A stretch of DNA of 64,000 nucleotides from Branchiostoma floridae (Eukaryota; Chordata; Leptocardii; Amphioxiformes; Branchiostomatidae): assembly GCF_000003815.2 (NCBI RefSeq), contig NC_049987.1, positions 13,707,075-13,771,074 of the forward strand, given 5' to 3'. Positions 24,654 through 35,153 of this stretch are shown one piece after another (positions within the stretch are counted from its first letter, which is position 1; each line of letters opens with the position of its first letter). The position numbers were made by a program, and so were the translations under genes. The notes under the pieces are model-generated. The model did no database searches. It had not been told where the DNA came from and saw nothing but the letters and a program-made list of their open reading frames with translations.

Positions 24654-25485
24654 AGAATCAATTCCCCTCCTCCCCAACAATATCTCCAGATCCACCCCTT
24701 ATTTGGAAAGACGGGGAGCTAGGTGCGCTCAGCGCCAAAAAAAAATTCTTTGTTCCACAAACACAACATACGTGCCAAATATGGTCATATTAACAAATGC
24801 CATACACAAAATTACACTCTATTATTAGCAACAAAATGCAACGGTGGAACATGTATGATGTGCATAAGTATTAACGTATATGAACAATGTGATAATAAAT
24901 ATGAACAATACACATATGACTGAGACATGTAACATAAATCTGATCCTTCTTACACTACATCCTTTCGTGAGAGAGTTTGCCTTTCGTGTAATGACTGTAA
25001 TCCTTTTCTACACGGGCATTTTCCACTGTGAAGGCGCATTCTAAACGCCTGACCTAGTCTAAACTCTACAGACAATACTGGCCTTTTTGTTCCCTCGCCA
25101 CGTCGCCTAGCTACACAACAGACGGCAGAGGAAATGCCTGTTGGTCGGGATTTACTGGCTTTACAAAACATGTGGCTATTACAACTTGAACTGGCTAGCC
25201 GACACGTATATGACAGAAAATGACCAACATATCATATTAAAATAACATGCGAATTTCTAATAAATATTAAACTAACACAGAATTCTGTACACTCATTATG
25301 TACACAATTTCCTCACATTTAGACAAACCGGTACAAACTAGAACATATGTCTTTGGCCGGAAGTTTGTATCAAGCTCTGTAACTTTTTTACTGTCTGTGA
25401 GTAAGAGTCTCATAATTTACAATGCCTGACTGAGTTTGTATTATAAAGTCTTACTGCGAAGTTCATGTTCACCTTGTGGAATTGA
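24654..25485. other. 3' flank of SOCS-like gene A
   Basis: No coding signal. The 3' UTR of the minus-strand gene should extend into this stretch, but no AATAAA was identified close to the stop on that strand; the nearest one noticed is at 24251-24246. Confidence 0.35.
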
Positions 25486-26127
25486 TCATACTTTGTACGG
25501 ATAGTCCAGCAGGAATCTCTTTAGCGGTGTGGGTAGCGGAAGTTTGTGGGCCTCCCCGTCGGCCGTATGTCTGTGGATAGCCGTACGGCACAGATGCTGC
25601 AACGCGGGGATCTGCCCCTTCAAGGGGCGGCAAAGTTTGACCGGAACCTCTCTCCTTCCGCTCGGCTCTAGCCAGAAATGTTTGTCTCGTCCCGCTATCG
25701 TCTCTTCCATGTAGTAGTTCACTAATTTCACCACGCAGTCGAATTCTGGCGTGTCAGATTTTTTATCCGAGTCTAGTCTGAATTTCCCGTCCTCGGTGTA
25801 GTGTATCCTGACACTGGTCGGTCCCCGAGGAGTTTTTACACTCAGGCTGAAGAGATGAGCAGAGTTCTCGCTGTCCCGGACCAGAAACGTCCCGTCCTGT
25901 TTAGAGCGAAGTAGGGCTTTAGCCTTCCCTCCCGGTAAAGACCCCCAGTACCATCCGCTCGCCTCTAGCAAGTTCAAAGTCTTCATGATACGTTGAAGGT
26001 CGAACTCGGTGCTGCGAGCCTTGGCGTTGGGAGGCAGGCGGGACCTCATCTTGGCCGGCCTGTCCTCAGCTCCCTGCCGCTGAACCTCGTAACTCGTCCC
26101 GGGATCCCGTAAGGTAGAATCGACCAT
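25486..26127 (-). CDS. SOCS-like gene A: SH2 + SOCS box protein, CISH/SOCS2 type
   Basis: Encodes 213 residues in one exon. After a 50-residue leader comes an SH2 domain from about residue 59 (GWYWG), with the phosphotyrosine-binding arginine in FLVRDS (residue 84). A C-terminal SOCS box follows: the BC box LQHLCRTAI (from about 176) and the LPLPTP..LLDYPYKV Cullin-5 region. Family members bind phosphorylated cytokine or growth-factor receptors through SH2 and recruit Elongin B/C-Cullin-5 ubiquitin ligase, damping JAK-STAT signalling in the cytoplasm. The short leader and the LDYPYKV-like end place it with CISH/SOCS2 rather than SOCS1/3; no kinase-inhibitory region is evident. The ATG at 26127 (MVDS) is chosen because paralogue B starts MLDS at the equivalent point. 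The frame is open upstream to 26196 without another ATG. An out-of-frame upstream ATG at 26174 overlaps the start. Confidence 0.9.
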   Translation of the reverse strand: MVDSTLRDPGTSYEVQRQGAEDRPAKMRSRLPPNAKARSTEFDLQRIMKTLNLLEASGWYWGSLPGGKAKALLRSKQDGTFLVRDSENSAHLFSLSVKTPRGPTSVRIHYTEDGKFRLDSDKKSDTPEFDCVVKLVNYYMEETIAGRDKHFWLEPSGRREVPVKLCRPLKGQIPALQHLCRTAIHRHTADGEAHKLPLPTPLKRFLLDYPYKV

Positions 26128-26369
26128 AACATTTGTCTGCTTGTTATCGTCAGTACTGGGTCGATCACCTCCATGCAAGCGCGCCCACACAAGCAAGGTC
26201 GCGAGGGTTTAGAGATTTACCGCGAGAGTCCATACCTCCACTTCCTGCTCTCGGTAACCAACGCCACTTTCGGCAGAAATGCGCGGCAGTTTGGCAGTCT
26301 TACGGCGAGAAATACACACAAAATATGCCCCAAACACCAGGATATCTCCGTGCTCGAAGTACCATCCGC

Positions 26370-26378
26370 TTCCGAGAA
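26370..26378. promoter_or_regulatory. STAT-type site TTCCGAGAA upstream of SOCS-like gene A
   Basis: Exact match to TTCN3GAA, about 245 bp 5' of the start codon. It is the nearest of three such motifs. Confidence 0.55.
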
Positions 26379-26464
26379 CTAGTGAAGGCACAGCTTGCTT
26401 GTCTAGGGGTTCGTTGTCCCCTATGAATAGTTTTACTTAGAAATGCCCCAATCTGTAAAGCCGG

Positions 26465-26473
26465 TTCCAGGAA
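26465..26473. promoter_or_regulatory. STAT-type site TTCCAGGAA upstream of SOCS-like gene A
   Basis: Exact TTCN3GAA match about 340 bp 5' of the start codon. Confidence 0.55.
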
Positions 26474-26513
26474 ACCGAGCGTTGCCGTGAGACGGGGTTA
26501 AAGGTTACTCTTT

Positions 26514-26538
26514 CCATATTTGGCAATGCCTGACGTCA
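26514..26538. promoter_or_regulatory. CArG/TATA-like box and CRE of SOCS-like gene A
   Basis: CCATATTTGG (26514-26523) fits CC(A/T)6GG and is followed after 7 bp by a palindromic TGACGTCA (26531-26538). The same pair, in the same order, lies upstream of gene B. The AT core could serve as a TATA box instead of an SRF site, which would put the transcription start near 26485. Confidence 0.55.
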
Positions 26539-26555
26539 TCGTCCTTGAAAGCAGT

Positions 26556-26599
26556 GCAGCCGGTTTGGCTGAGTGGTCAGGCACTCGGCAACGTGATAT
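26556..26599 (+). repeat. Possible tRNA-derived SINE head fragment
   Basis: GCAGCCGGTTTGGCTGAGTGG resembles the acceptor stem and A box of a leucine/serine tRNA. No B box follows and no stem closes, so this is at most a decayed SINE head and not a tRNA gene. Confidence 0.3.
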
Positions 26600-26632
26600 C
26601 ATTATATCAACTCACATTTATCAAATGAATTG

Positions 26633-26641
26633 TTCTTGGAA
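26633..26641. promoter_or_regulatory. STAT-type site TTCTTGGAA, distal, SOCS-like gene A
   Basis: Third TTCN3GAA match, about 505 bp 5' of the start codon. It lies beyond the tRNA-like fragment. Confidence 0.45.
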
Positions 26642-27029
26642 AACCCAGAGCATTCAGACTAATGGTATGTTGTGTGAGTCTATAAACTCGTGAGTACACA
26701 ACGTGCCCTCAAGTAACCTTTGGGGCGGTTACTTCAGTCGTGTCCTATTAAATCTTTCCACAGAACTTGCCGAAAATTGCAGTTTCCTCTCCCCACTAGT
26801 TCAGATTCTTGTTCAGATCTCCTGTATTTCACACAATTGTTGATGTAAGAATATGTTGTGAACATTGCACAATGTATATCTGTATAATTACAACATGATG
26901 TTGCGAATACCAGTTTGCTGATGCATTGTATGTTTACATGATCAAATTCAGGAGGTTATATAGAATACTTAGTTAAACCATGTGTGTTAAATCAACTTGG
27001 CCTAAATTTAAAATGAAAAAAAAAACACC
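26642..27029. other. Intergenic, nothing recognised
   Basis: AT-rich DNA upstream of SOCS-like gene A; no exon or repeat seen. Confidence 0.4.
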
Positions 27030-27380
27030 CGGCAGTTCCAGAGAAAGCCGCTAGGGGGCCAAACATACGTCGTTTTTCCTTACATCACACGCTGCCACCC
27101 AAAAAAAATCAAGACCATAGCATGTCCGGGTACTAGGTCAAAAGATACAAAAATGGAAGTTCTGCTGCAGTACCAAGGTCACAAACTAGGAGGCCCGAAG
27201 TTGTCCTTGACCTTGGTCATCCTAACACCTACCCACATACGTAATCCATGAAAAAGTTGTTGAGTTATGCTGACTACAAAAATTCACACACACACACACA
27301 CACACACATACACACACACACACGCGCGCGCGCGCGCGCACACACACACATACAGACAGACACACATACAGACACACACA
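27030..27380 (+). repeat. Retroelement-like tail ending in a (CA)n tract with (CG)8
   Basis: 27030-27284 contains words shared with 40668-40800 (AAGCCGCTAGGGG, CTGCTGCAGTACCAAG, TTGAGTTAT). Both run into CA repeats, suggesting two copies of one repeat family whose 3' end is (CA)n. The microsatellite (27285-27380) includes an uninterrupted CGCGCG block at 27323-27338. Confidence 0.6.
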
Positions 27381-27634
27381 AAAACTATATCTCCGTTAAA
27401 AGAAACAACCCCTACCTACCAAGCCCATTTTTTCAAGACATTAATCGAGAACACAATTTTGTTTTTCCCAGATCTAATGGAAAGAAAATTGGGCTCAGAT
27501 AGCGAGATTTTCACTAACATTAAACGAAATGCAAGAAAATCAACCCGTATGTTTCTGAACGTAGGTAGAAAATCATGGTTTTGTGACTCTTTTCATTCTG
27601 TCCTTTTCATTTCTTTCTTTTATTTCATGTCAAT

Positions 27635-27659
27635 CAAGGAGATTAAAATAACCTCCTTG
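27635..27659. mobile_element. 25-bp palindromic insertion with 8-bp target duplication
   Basis: A near-palindrome starting CAAGGAGATT and ending AACCTCCTTG is flanked on both sides by ATGTCAAT (27627-27634 and 27660-27667). The perfect 8-bp direct repeats suggest a hAT-type transposition product reduced to its two ends. A related 37-bp element lies at 37882. Confidence 0.6.
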
Positions 27660-27667
27660 ATGTCAAT

Positions 27668-29520
27668 GTACATGTACTGTACGTCAGTGCCAGACAGCCA
27701 TCCAGGATAAGATAAGAGTCACGTATTGCACACAATGATGGTAAATTACCCCTCTTCATATGGTAATTTGAGCGCGAAGTGTCACATGTCATCGTATTTT
27801 TCAAGGACTAGACTTAAGGCCCCCTCTCACTTGACGTGCGGCACGCTTGCGGCATTGCTGCGTTCGGAAGATGATTGAGTGGTACTAAATAAATTTGCAA
27901 GGTACATTTTTATAGATATAGCATTAACTGACCTAACAAACTGTAATTACATTCGAAGGAGGTTATGATTTGACTGTCTGTACTCCTTTTCAGGATTTTT
28001 TCTGTGTTGTTACGTTGGTAATATTTTATCATGTTTCTACCGTTCTCTGCAGCTGTTGGAAAGGGTTGCTGAAAAGATATAGCAAAAAGTGCTATCATAT
28101 AACTTCATGGTAGGCGAAATTGTCAATTTGCCAATTTCTACTATTTTCAATGGCCGCCATGTAAAGCAGTACAATTTTTGCTAACTTAATTATATTTCTC
28201 CTATTTACCAACACTTTAAAGAGTCAAAAATGCCACGGAAGTCTGTTAGAAATAGATATTGACCCCAACCCCCTCCAAGCAGTTGTTAGGATGAAAAACC
28301 GTAACGTTATGTTTGTTACACGCAACTATTAAACCCAGGATACATATGTGCTTGGCCAAAAAAGCTGACAGCCACAAAACGTCACAATTTTAACATCAAT
28401 ACATGTATTCCCATATCTCCCTTTCCTGAGAGCCATATAAAGAAATCTGTGCTGACATTTTCTGCGAACGTGAGCTTTTTCCGGAAAGTCAGTAATAATA
28501 CGCACGAGCCAGGTTTACTGTTTCCTAGTAATCTCCGTTCAGACGTGGCTATAAATAGCGGTTGCTTGGCAGGCAGATAAGCCGATCGGGGACAAACCAA
28601 TATTATGATAATCAGGAGAGAAGGACCAGCAATACGCCACTTGTGAAACTCCCCTTTATTGATGCACAACTCATATATCAAACCTACTAGGTCCGGACAA
28701 GGAATGGCCACCGAAGGCACAAATGACTTTTTCATCAGAACGAGGGACAGATTACAGGAAACGCTGCCGTAGAGATATTGCATTTCACAATTTTCTCGGA
28801 AACTGAGTGAATAAAAAATACCTTTCTCTTTTTTCCAAGACAATATGCTGTTGCCGGGTGGACAACGTGCGTCGAGCAAGGACTTACATAATAATTGTTC
28901 TTGCGTCAAGGGTGTAGTTGAAATCAAGGACCTTGGTGAAAGATTGGAAATGTAAAATGCTACTTCATGTTTTGACTTGCGATTTATCTATCTGAAAGGA
29001 GGAATGCCAAACCGAAGGAGGTAAACCTTTAATATTGGCAAAACCATACGCTTGTTTCAGTACAGCATATATCCAAAGTAGAGCGCCAAATGCGTCCTCT
29101 GGCGGACTTATCTGAAATAGCACGATGTCGGTCCCGGCAGCATCCATCCCTGGTTCTTCCAGTTCGCCTTCGCAAATGAGTCACAAGGAGCCCCAGAATG
29201 TAACCACCTGTCCTTCTTGTGAGAGCAAATCACACAAAGGCTGATATACATGTAACGTTATACATATAAGAGATCACAGATGCAAAGCCGACAAACACAC
29301 CGACACATTTCCCCACTCCGTTGCTACATGGCCCTTTCCCATAATCTACAACAAGTACTCTGTCCACAACTTCTATTATGTCATCACTCATCTGTGACAC
29401 CATGGACGGTAGTAATTACGTGCTGTACGTGTCTACCGTGCTCTACGTGTCTACCGTATAATTGAGTGTATACGAATGCTGCTACATTCCTTCGCAGAAG
29501 GCGGCACACACGTTATCACT
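27668..29520. other. Intergenic, no gene recognised
   Basis: Contains a lone AGGCCCCCTCTCACTTG end near 27818, reminiscent of a DNA-transposon terminus. A 181-codon minus frame at 28382-28927 has no domain and is not called. Confidence 0.4.
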
Positions 29521-29704
29521 CTCCAAGCAGAGGTTAGGCTTCGGTTTTTTTTAACGTTCTGTAGTCATTTTTATCGGACTTTCTATTTTGTACTCTGTCT
29601 TGATATCTCGCAGCCTATTAAACAAGAAGGAGTACAAAATAGAAAGCCCGATAAAAACGACTAAAAACGTCAAAAAACAGTCGGAGCCTAACCTCTGCTT
29701 GGAG
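29521..29704. mobile_element. 184-bp palindromic MITE, type copy of the CTCCAAGCAGAGG family
   Basis: The arms are nearly complete inverted copies. Outer: CTCCAAGCAGAGGTTAGGCT against AGCCTAACCTCTGCTTGGAG. Inner: TTTTATCGGACTTTCTATTT against AAATAGAAAGCCCGATAAAA. A short non-paired centre contains TCTCGCAGCCTATTA. It is non-coding, and the good arm match suggests a young copy. Confidence 0.85.
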
Positions 29705-29707
29705 AGC

Positions 29708-29782
29708 CTCCAAGCAGAGGTTAGGCTCCGGTTGTTTTTTGACGGTTTTATTAGTCGGTTTTATCGGACTTTCTATCTCAGA
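29708..29782. mobile_element. Single-arm partial copy of the same MITE
   Basis: Starts CTCCAAGCAGAGGTTAGGCT 3 bp after the full copy and ends abruptly after TTATCGGACTTTCTAT. It is the left arm only, in direct orientation. Confidence 0.7.
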
Positions 29783-30153
29783 GTACGCATCCTTTGAACC
29801 CTGGCAGTCTCATAACCGTAACCACGTCCAGAGAGAGTGCTTGGAGAGTACGCATCTATATCCTTTGAGCCCTGACAATCTCATAACCATAACCACGACC
29901 ACACGAAGCTCAAAAGTAGTTAACATTCACCGGTGCTTCACACAGTGGAGCGTCATGAGATAGAGGTGGTGGTTACGCACGTATACCAATCATGGTCGGG
30001 GAGAGAGAGAGCCTTTGAGCTTGCGCAGCTGCAGTTCATGGTCATTTCTACCTGGTAAGGTGAACCCGGCTTCTCGGAATTGATGACATCAATCCTTCTC
30101 CGCTAGGGTAATTGTTTTTCGAGGTCAACACTGTTTGATAATTGATGTGGGGC

Positions 30154-30322
30154 TCTCCTAGCAGAGGCCGCGAGACAAAGGGAACACGGTATACGAAATA
30201 GAAAGCCCGATAAAAATACGTGGGAAGCGAAACAAAATGAAAACTGTACAAAATAGAAAGCCCGATAGAAACACAAAAACACACGTAAAAAAATAACCGG
30301 AGTCGAACGTCTACTTGGAGAG
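30154..30322. mobile_element. Rearranged copy of the 29521 MITE family
   Basis: The ends CTCTCCTAGCAGAGG and GTCTACTTGGAGAG are inverted copies, but AAATAGAAAGCCCGATA occurs twice in direct orientation inside. It is a rearranged or doubly nested copy. Confidence 0.6.
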
Positions 30323-31768
30323 TAAAGAAATTTAAGTTAGGTTATTCACCTTCATCAAAAACATTCGGGAGGGGGTGGGGATGGGGGTGAATCTGAATGC
30401 ATATCTTATTAGATAGTGACTACATGTTATTTTAGGGTGAGGGGTAGAGTCATAAAGTTACTGTCAGAAAAAAAGTCTTCTCGAGAAACGGTGTGACCTC
30501 AAGGGCGATGAACTCCCACCAGCCTTTGCAATGTCACTTGAGGCCAATGTCACAGCAATGCTGGCGGAATCGCATCTTTACACAAGACTCACAAGTCTTT
30601 TCACCGATGGCGATGCTTTACACATTCAACGTTTCAGTGATCTAACGTTAGACCCTGCTGGTTAGACTAGAATTACTCTCTCACACTGCGGACATTACTA
30701 GGGTTATACGCTTTTACTATAAACGTTATACACAAACACCAGTGACCTTCATTGTCTTACTGGCACCTGATCCTCAAGGTCGACCTGGGTTACAAATACG
30801 CGGAAATAACAGAGAAGCCTTTACAGGTAAACATGTCATCGGTTACATGCATGTAAACATCCCCTTTACCAAGAACTGTATCCAGTCCTCACTTGATTTG
30901 TATAAACTGACCGTTGAGAATTCAAACGGACCATCAAGAGCCAATCATCGACACCTTTTAACCCTGCCTAGTTCTGTCAGCTACATATAGCATTGACTAC
31001 CGAAGAGGGCCAATGACCCCTCCCTACTTCTGTCACGTTTTCTTTACTTAGTTACTGTTTTGTGGATTCGTCTGTCACTGATAGATTTTCATTCATCCCA
31101 TGTCAACAGTTGCTTAAGAGGGTTTGCCACACCTAAACCACACAATGAACGATCATCTTTGTAAAGCTAGTAAAACTGGACTTAATATAACTCAAACAAA
31201 TGGACAGATTTTGTAAACGGTAGAGAGGTGGAGGCTACCTGAAACCGGCGTCTGACCGTTTACTAGCTTGAGTTACTGATACATTGGGAAGTTCTTGTGT
31301 ATCAAATCATATCATATCATGTCAGAAAGAATAAAAGCAATTATCTATTCGACTTGAATTGAGAGGACGTCAGTTAACGCCAAAAAAGCTCTTGCTACGT
31401 CTGACGGTAAGTATATTTCAAGACTATTCAGAAGATGCGTAGGAAGCAACAGTCCTTTAACTTCATAGCGTTCGCATCCACTTCATTCGGACTCAAGTTC
31501 AATGACCAGAAGTACAAGGCAACCCACCCAAACTTCCGCTAAGGACATTGAGGTACTAGTATTACAGCAGATATTTGTTTTGTTCCTGTGTCTTTTCTCT
31601 TGAATAGTTAGGTAGGGGGATTTGGGTGAGGACACGCAAAAGGTTACAGTACCCACGCAAATCTGTTACTGGACTACGCAGACGATATACGCATGCTCGA
31701 CACATACCGCCCACGTGTCCTTATAAAACCCCCGGGAGTGACGGAGATATGGTAAAGCCGCTTCACTC
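30323..31768. other. Intergenic, nothing recognised
   Basis: No gene, RNA or repeat is supported. A TAACGTTA palindrome lies at 30643-30650. Confidence 0.4.
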
Positions 31769-32060
31769 GTGCGTACATATACCGTAGGTCCGTACGAGGT
31801 CCGTATGGAAGTCTTAGCCACTACCAGGCTCCACAGGCCACTTGGAAAAAAGTAGAAATTGGAGGAACATAGACAGATAACATGCCAGCGGAGTTAGCTG
31901 GGTCACAAATAAACCATACTCCTCGGACAGCTAACTTCTCTGGCATGTTATTTGTCTATATTTGCCCAATTTCTACTGTTTTTACAGCCCTGTGGAGCCT
32001 GGTAGAGCCGCTAAGAATTCCACAAGGACCTTATACGGACTCGAGTATATACGAACGTAT
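31769..32060. mobile_element. About 290-bp MITE, near-complete inverted repeat
   Basis: Arms of roughly 115 bp pair through GGTCCGTATGGA..TCTTAGC, then TACCAGGCTCCACAGG (inverted as CCTGTGGAGCCTGGTA), then AGTAGAAATT and TAGACAGATAACATGCCAG. The inner half is shared with the element at 17299. It is non-coding. Confidence 0.75.
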
Positions 32061-33469
32061 GAACATTTATAACTACATTTATTGATTTTCTCGGGAAGAG
32101 CGGAAAGGATTTTTTAATGTCGGTTTGAACAATTCTGTAGATTGTAGTATTGCAAGTTCTTGTTGTCATGTGATGGTGTCATGATATCCTGAAAAAGGGT
32201 CACCGTGAAAACAAAACCATCGCCAACATTTCAAAATGTACTGTATGACAATGCCACAAAACAAACATATATAAACACGAGGCAGACTGAGTGCCATCCT
32301 TGCTAACTTTATAATACTCGGGCTCCCATGCTCTCCACTTGCCAAGTATTGTAGACTATTGTAGCCCCGGATGGAACCCGGACTATCGTTGGATGACTTT
32401 TGACGCTTGTAAATGGCAAAACCCACTTTCCAAAACACACACACACACACACAGGTGGTGTGGTCAGGTGTCTTACGTGTTGACGGCGCGTAGTCATCTC
32501 AAATTTCTGTTGATCAAAACCACAGGTAGTTAACAACTCCTTATTTGGACATACCTCCCTATATGGCTCACCTCTGGTACGCTTGTGTATACCATGGATT
32601 ATCACATAGATGGACTTACTTAACGTTACCACGAATTGGAAACTGTAACGTCATCCAGTTCCTCGAATGAAACTTATTCTCTGTATCATGGAGGGTCGAA
32701 TAGGGGGTTCTGAGATTTGAAAGGGAAACGAGCTAGTTTATTTTTTCTTTTATTTTTTAGATTTATTTTGGAATCTTTCCAAAATGGGTGGTCCATTCAG
32801 TTAATTTGGTAACTGATTTCCAAATAAGAGCTTTTACAAATCGTCTGTATCTGTATCTATATAGCCGGTACGAGCGCCCTTCGGCGTAACACACCAGCTA
32901 AATCATAACAAAACAAGGTGCAGAAAAAATGATTACTAAACATAGGATTGAATGATTGATTTTAAAATATACACTCGGAATATGTAACTTGTCAGCTATT
33001 GTGGACCCCTCTTTACTTTTATTGCTATCCCTTCAAGAATATGATATCTCAGACTGTTCGTGTTATTTTCAAGTTTCTTTTCTAAGATGATCCTGAACAC
33101 CCCCTGATAGCTTTGAAATGGAACTGCCCGTGTGCCATATGACATGTGACATGCATGAGGCCAATTCTACGGTAAGCCGTGTGATATGCGAATTTAATTG
33201 TAGCGCTGTAATTGTTTCCCAATGGACATATCCTATCAACCATACTCCATTAGGATTTCTTCATTGTGGTTGATTGCACTGGATGATCCCTTGGGACCCT
33301 TCGTTAACCCCGCACCTTTTAATTGAGGGGCGTGACACACCTGTCCAGTCGCAGGCTTCTTGGAAAGAGCCGAGACATCACCTGGCCGGGCGTCTTAGAA
33401 ATGATTCGGTGGTCAAGCCACCAACGCATATTCTCTAAGTAGAGGTTATCGTTGGGAGACTAGTATCTT
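32061..33469. other. Intergenic, nothing recognised
   Basis: A short (CA)9 tract lies near 32436 and a TAACGTTA palindrome at 32621-32628. No gene is supported. Confidence 0.4.
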
Positions 33470-33479
33470 GTGTCTGCCT

Positions 33480-33679
33480 AATCTCCAGCCAGATTTACCA
33501 GTGGCATAAGATACTAGTAGTTTTATAACTGACTAAGGAGTGTAGCTGGCCAAAGGGAGTCATCGGCCACTCGTTTTTTTAAAACTCCTTGGGTAGTCAA
33601 ACATACTCCTAGGCTGGCTTCACTCCTCTGGCAGCTTTTGATACTATTTTATGCTACCGTAGGATCTGCTTGGAGAATA
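33480..33679. mobile_element. 200-bp MITE with perfect 9-10-bp target duplication
   Basis: Left arm ATCTCCAGCCAGATTTACCA and GTGGCATAAGATACTAG; right arm inverted, ending ATCTGCTTGGAGAATA. It is flanked by exact direct repeats GTGTCTGCCT at 33470-33479 and 33680-33689. A 9-10-bp duplication is typical of Mutator-like elements. Partial relatives lie at 20743-20965. Confidence 0.8.
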
Positions 33680-33929
33680 GTGTCTGCCTCCCTCTACTAC
33701 TAGCTAGGCCCGCAAGCTTTACCATGAATTACATGGTTTGCCAACTAGGCAATGGTATAAGCTCCCCTTGTTCGTTGTGCCCGATACTCTCTAACATGCG
33801 AGTATGTGAGACAAGTCCGGCAAATCAACATTGCGACGCAAAATAGATTGAAATCAGAAACATGATTTAGTGCAAATTCTCTTCTTGCTTCAGCACTAAA
33901 GAAGGAAACATCTGATATTGCTGTCTTCA

Positions 33930-34029
33930 NNNNNNNNNNNNNNNNNNNNNNNNNNNNNNNNNNNNNNNNNNNNNNNNNNNNNNNNNNNNNNNNNNNNNNN
34001 NNNNNNNNNNNNNNNNNNNNNNNNNNNNN
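33930..34029. other. Assembly gap, 100 N
   Basis: Exactly 100 unknown bases; true size unknown. Confidence 0.99.
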
Positions 34030-35153
34030 ACTTTCTTTTCGTACATAAACATCTTCTGAAGATCTTTGACCCTGTTCCACTTTTTCTTTCTAATTCTTTC
34101 ATTTTCCCTTGGCCTTGGAGCAGCAAGCCATCACATACATGTACGACCCATGTCTGCAGCAATGCCAATGTCATATACATATCACATAAATATTCTCTGC
34201 AACAAGGTTCCATATTTGTTCTCATAGGGGCGCCTCTGTTATAGATATAAAGTTTTCACATTTGTTCTCATAGGAGCGCCTCTTTTATAAATATAAGATC
34301 ATCTAATCTTTGTCCTGAGTACACAGTGTACATTTGTTATCTTACGCACCTAGACAGTGAGAATAGTTTGCCTTGGTCGTGTGTATACACTAAGACATGC
34401 CGGAATGTACATGAACAATCAAGTGTTACAAAACTTACGATACAAATGCAACGGTTCCAAAACCGTCGACAGGTCATTCTATGACTGTAAAACAGACATA
34501 TACTGAGTACCCTATGCAAACAGTCGACATTTCTACAGAGTATTTAGAATATAAATTGCACTTTCACAAACGTTGTGTCTCTTGCTGCCACGCTTTAGCG
34601 GAAGTCTAGTTTGGTGGCTAATGTACAATCAGTTCTTTCTGTGTAAGGCCAAGGCGTGTTCATTTCCGATCTGTTTCCACTTGACTACAAGATGACGTCA
34701 CAGACATGACTCATACGTCATATGTCCAGTCTAAGACAGACAGGTATCCCCGGTGTCTTTGACTTGTCTGGAGAACTTGAAGTCAAGTAGAAGGGTGCTA
34801 GTTACATCACATTTACATACTACGGCACGTTTGTACGTTATTCCTTCTCACTGGAATGGCAGTGACGTCTTTGGGATAACCCAGTTAGGCAAGTCTGGCT
34901 CTATGCCAACTAACGTTACACATGTTTAGTGCTTTCTGCTTACAAACAACAGTGGACACAATTTAAGTCAGAAACTAAGACATTACCTTTGCTACTTGGC
35001 ACTTGCAACATACTGTTCTGGTATAGCAGCAGTTCTGGCGAGATTCGGCCATCGTTTCTGACCACTATTATTATGTACAAAAATATATTTGTCTCTGAAA
35101 GTAGTCCTTTCATACTTGAGTGGCAAAGTCCATAGTGTTCACACGATAATCTA
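34030..35153. other. 3' flank of SOCS-like gene B
   Basis: No coding exon is seen. A perfect CRE (34693-34700), an AP-1 site TGACTCA (34707-34713) and a further TACGTCA half-site lie within 30 bp of one another. Confidence 0.4.

Noticed and set aside
26128-26196. Earlier start for SOCS-like gene A
   Set aside because: The frame is open but begins with TTG and has no ATG before 26127; the paralogue aligns from MLDS.
26556-26599. tRNA gene
   Set aside because: A-box-like sequence only; no B box, anticodon arm or closing acceptor stem.
28382-28927. 181-codon minus-strand frame
   Set aside because: No family motif, biased toward Leu/Ile/Ser, and in an element-rich intergenic stretch; no supporting exon signals.
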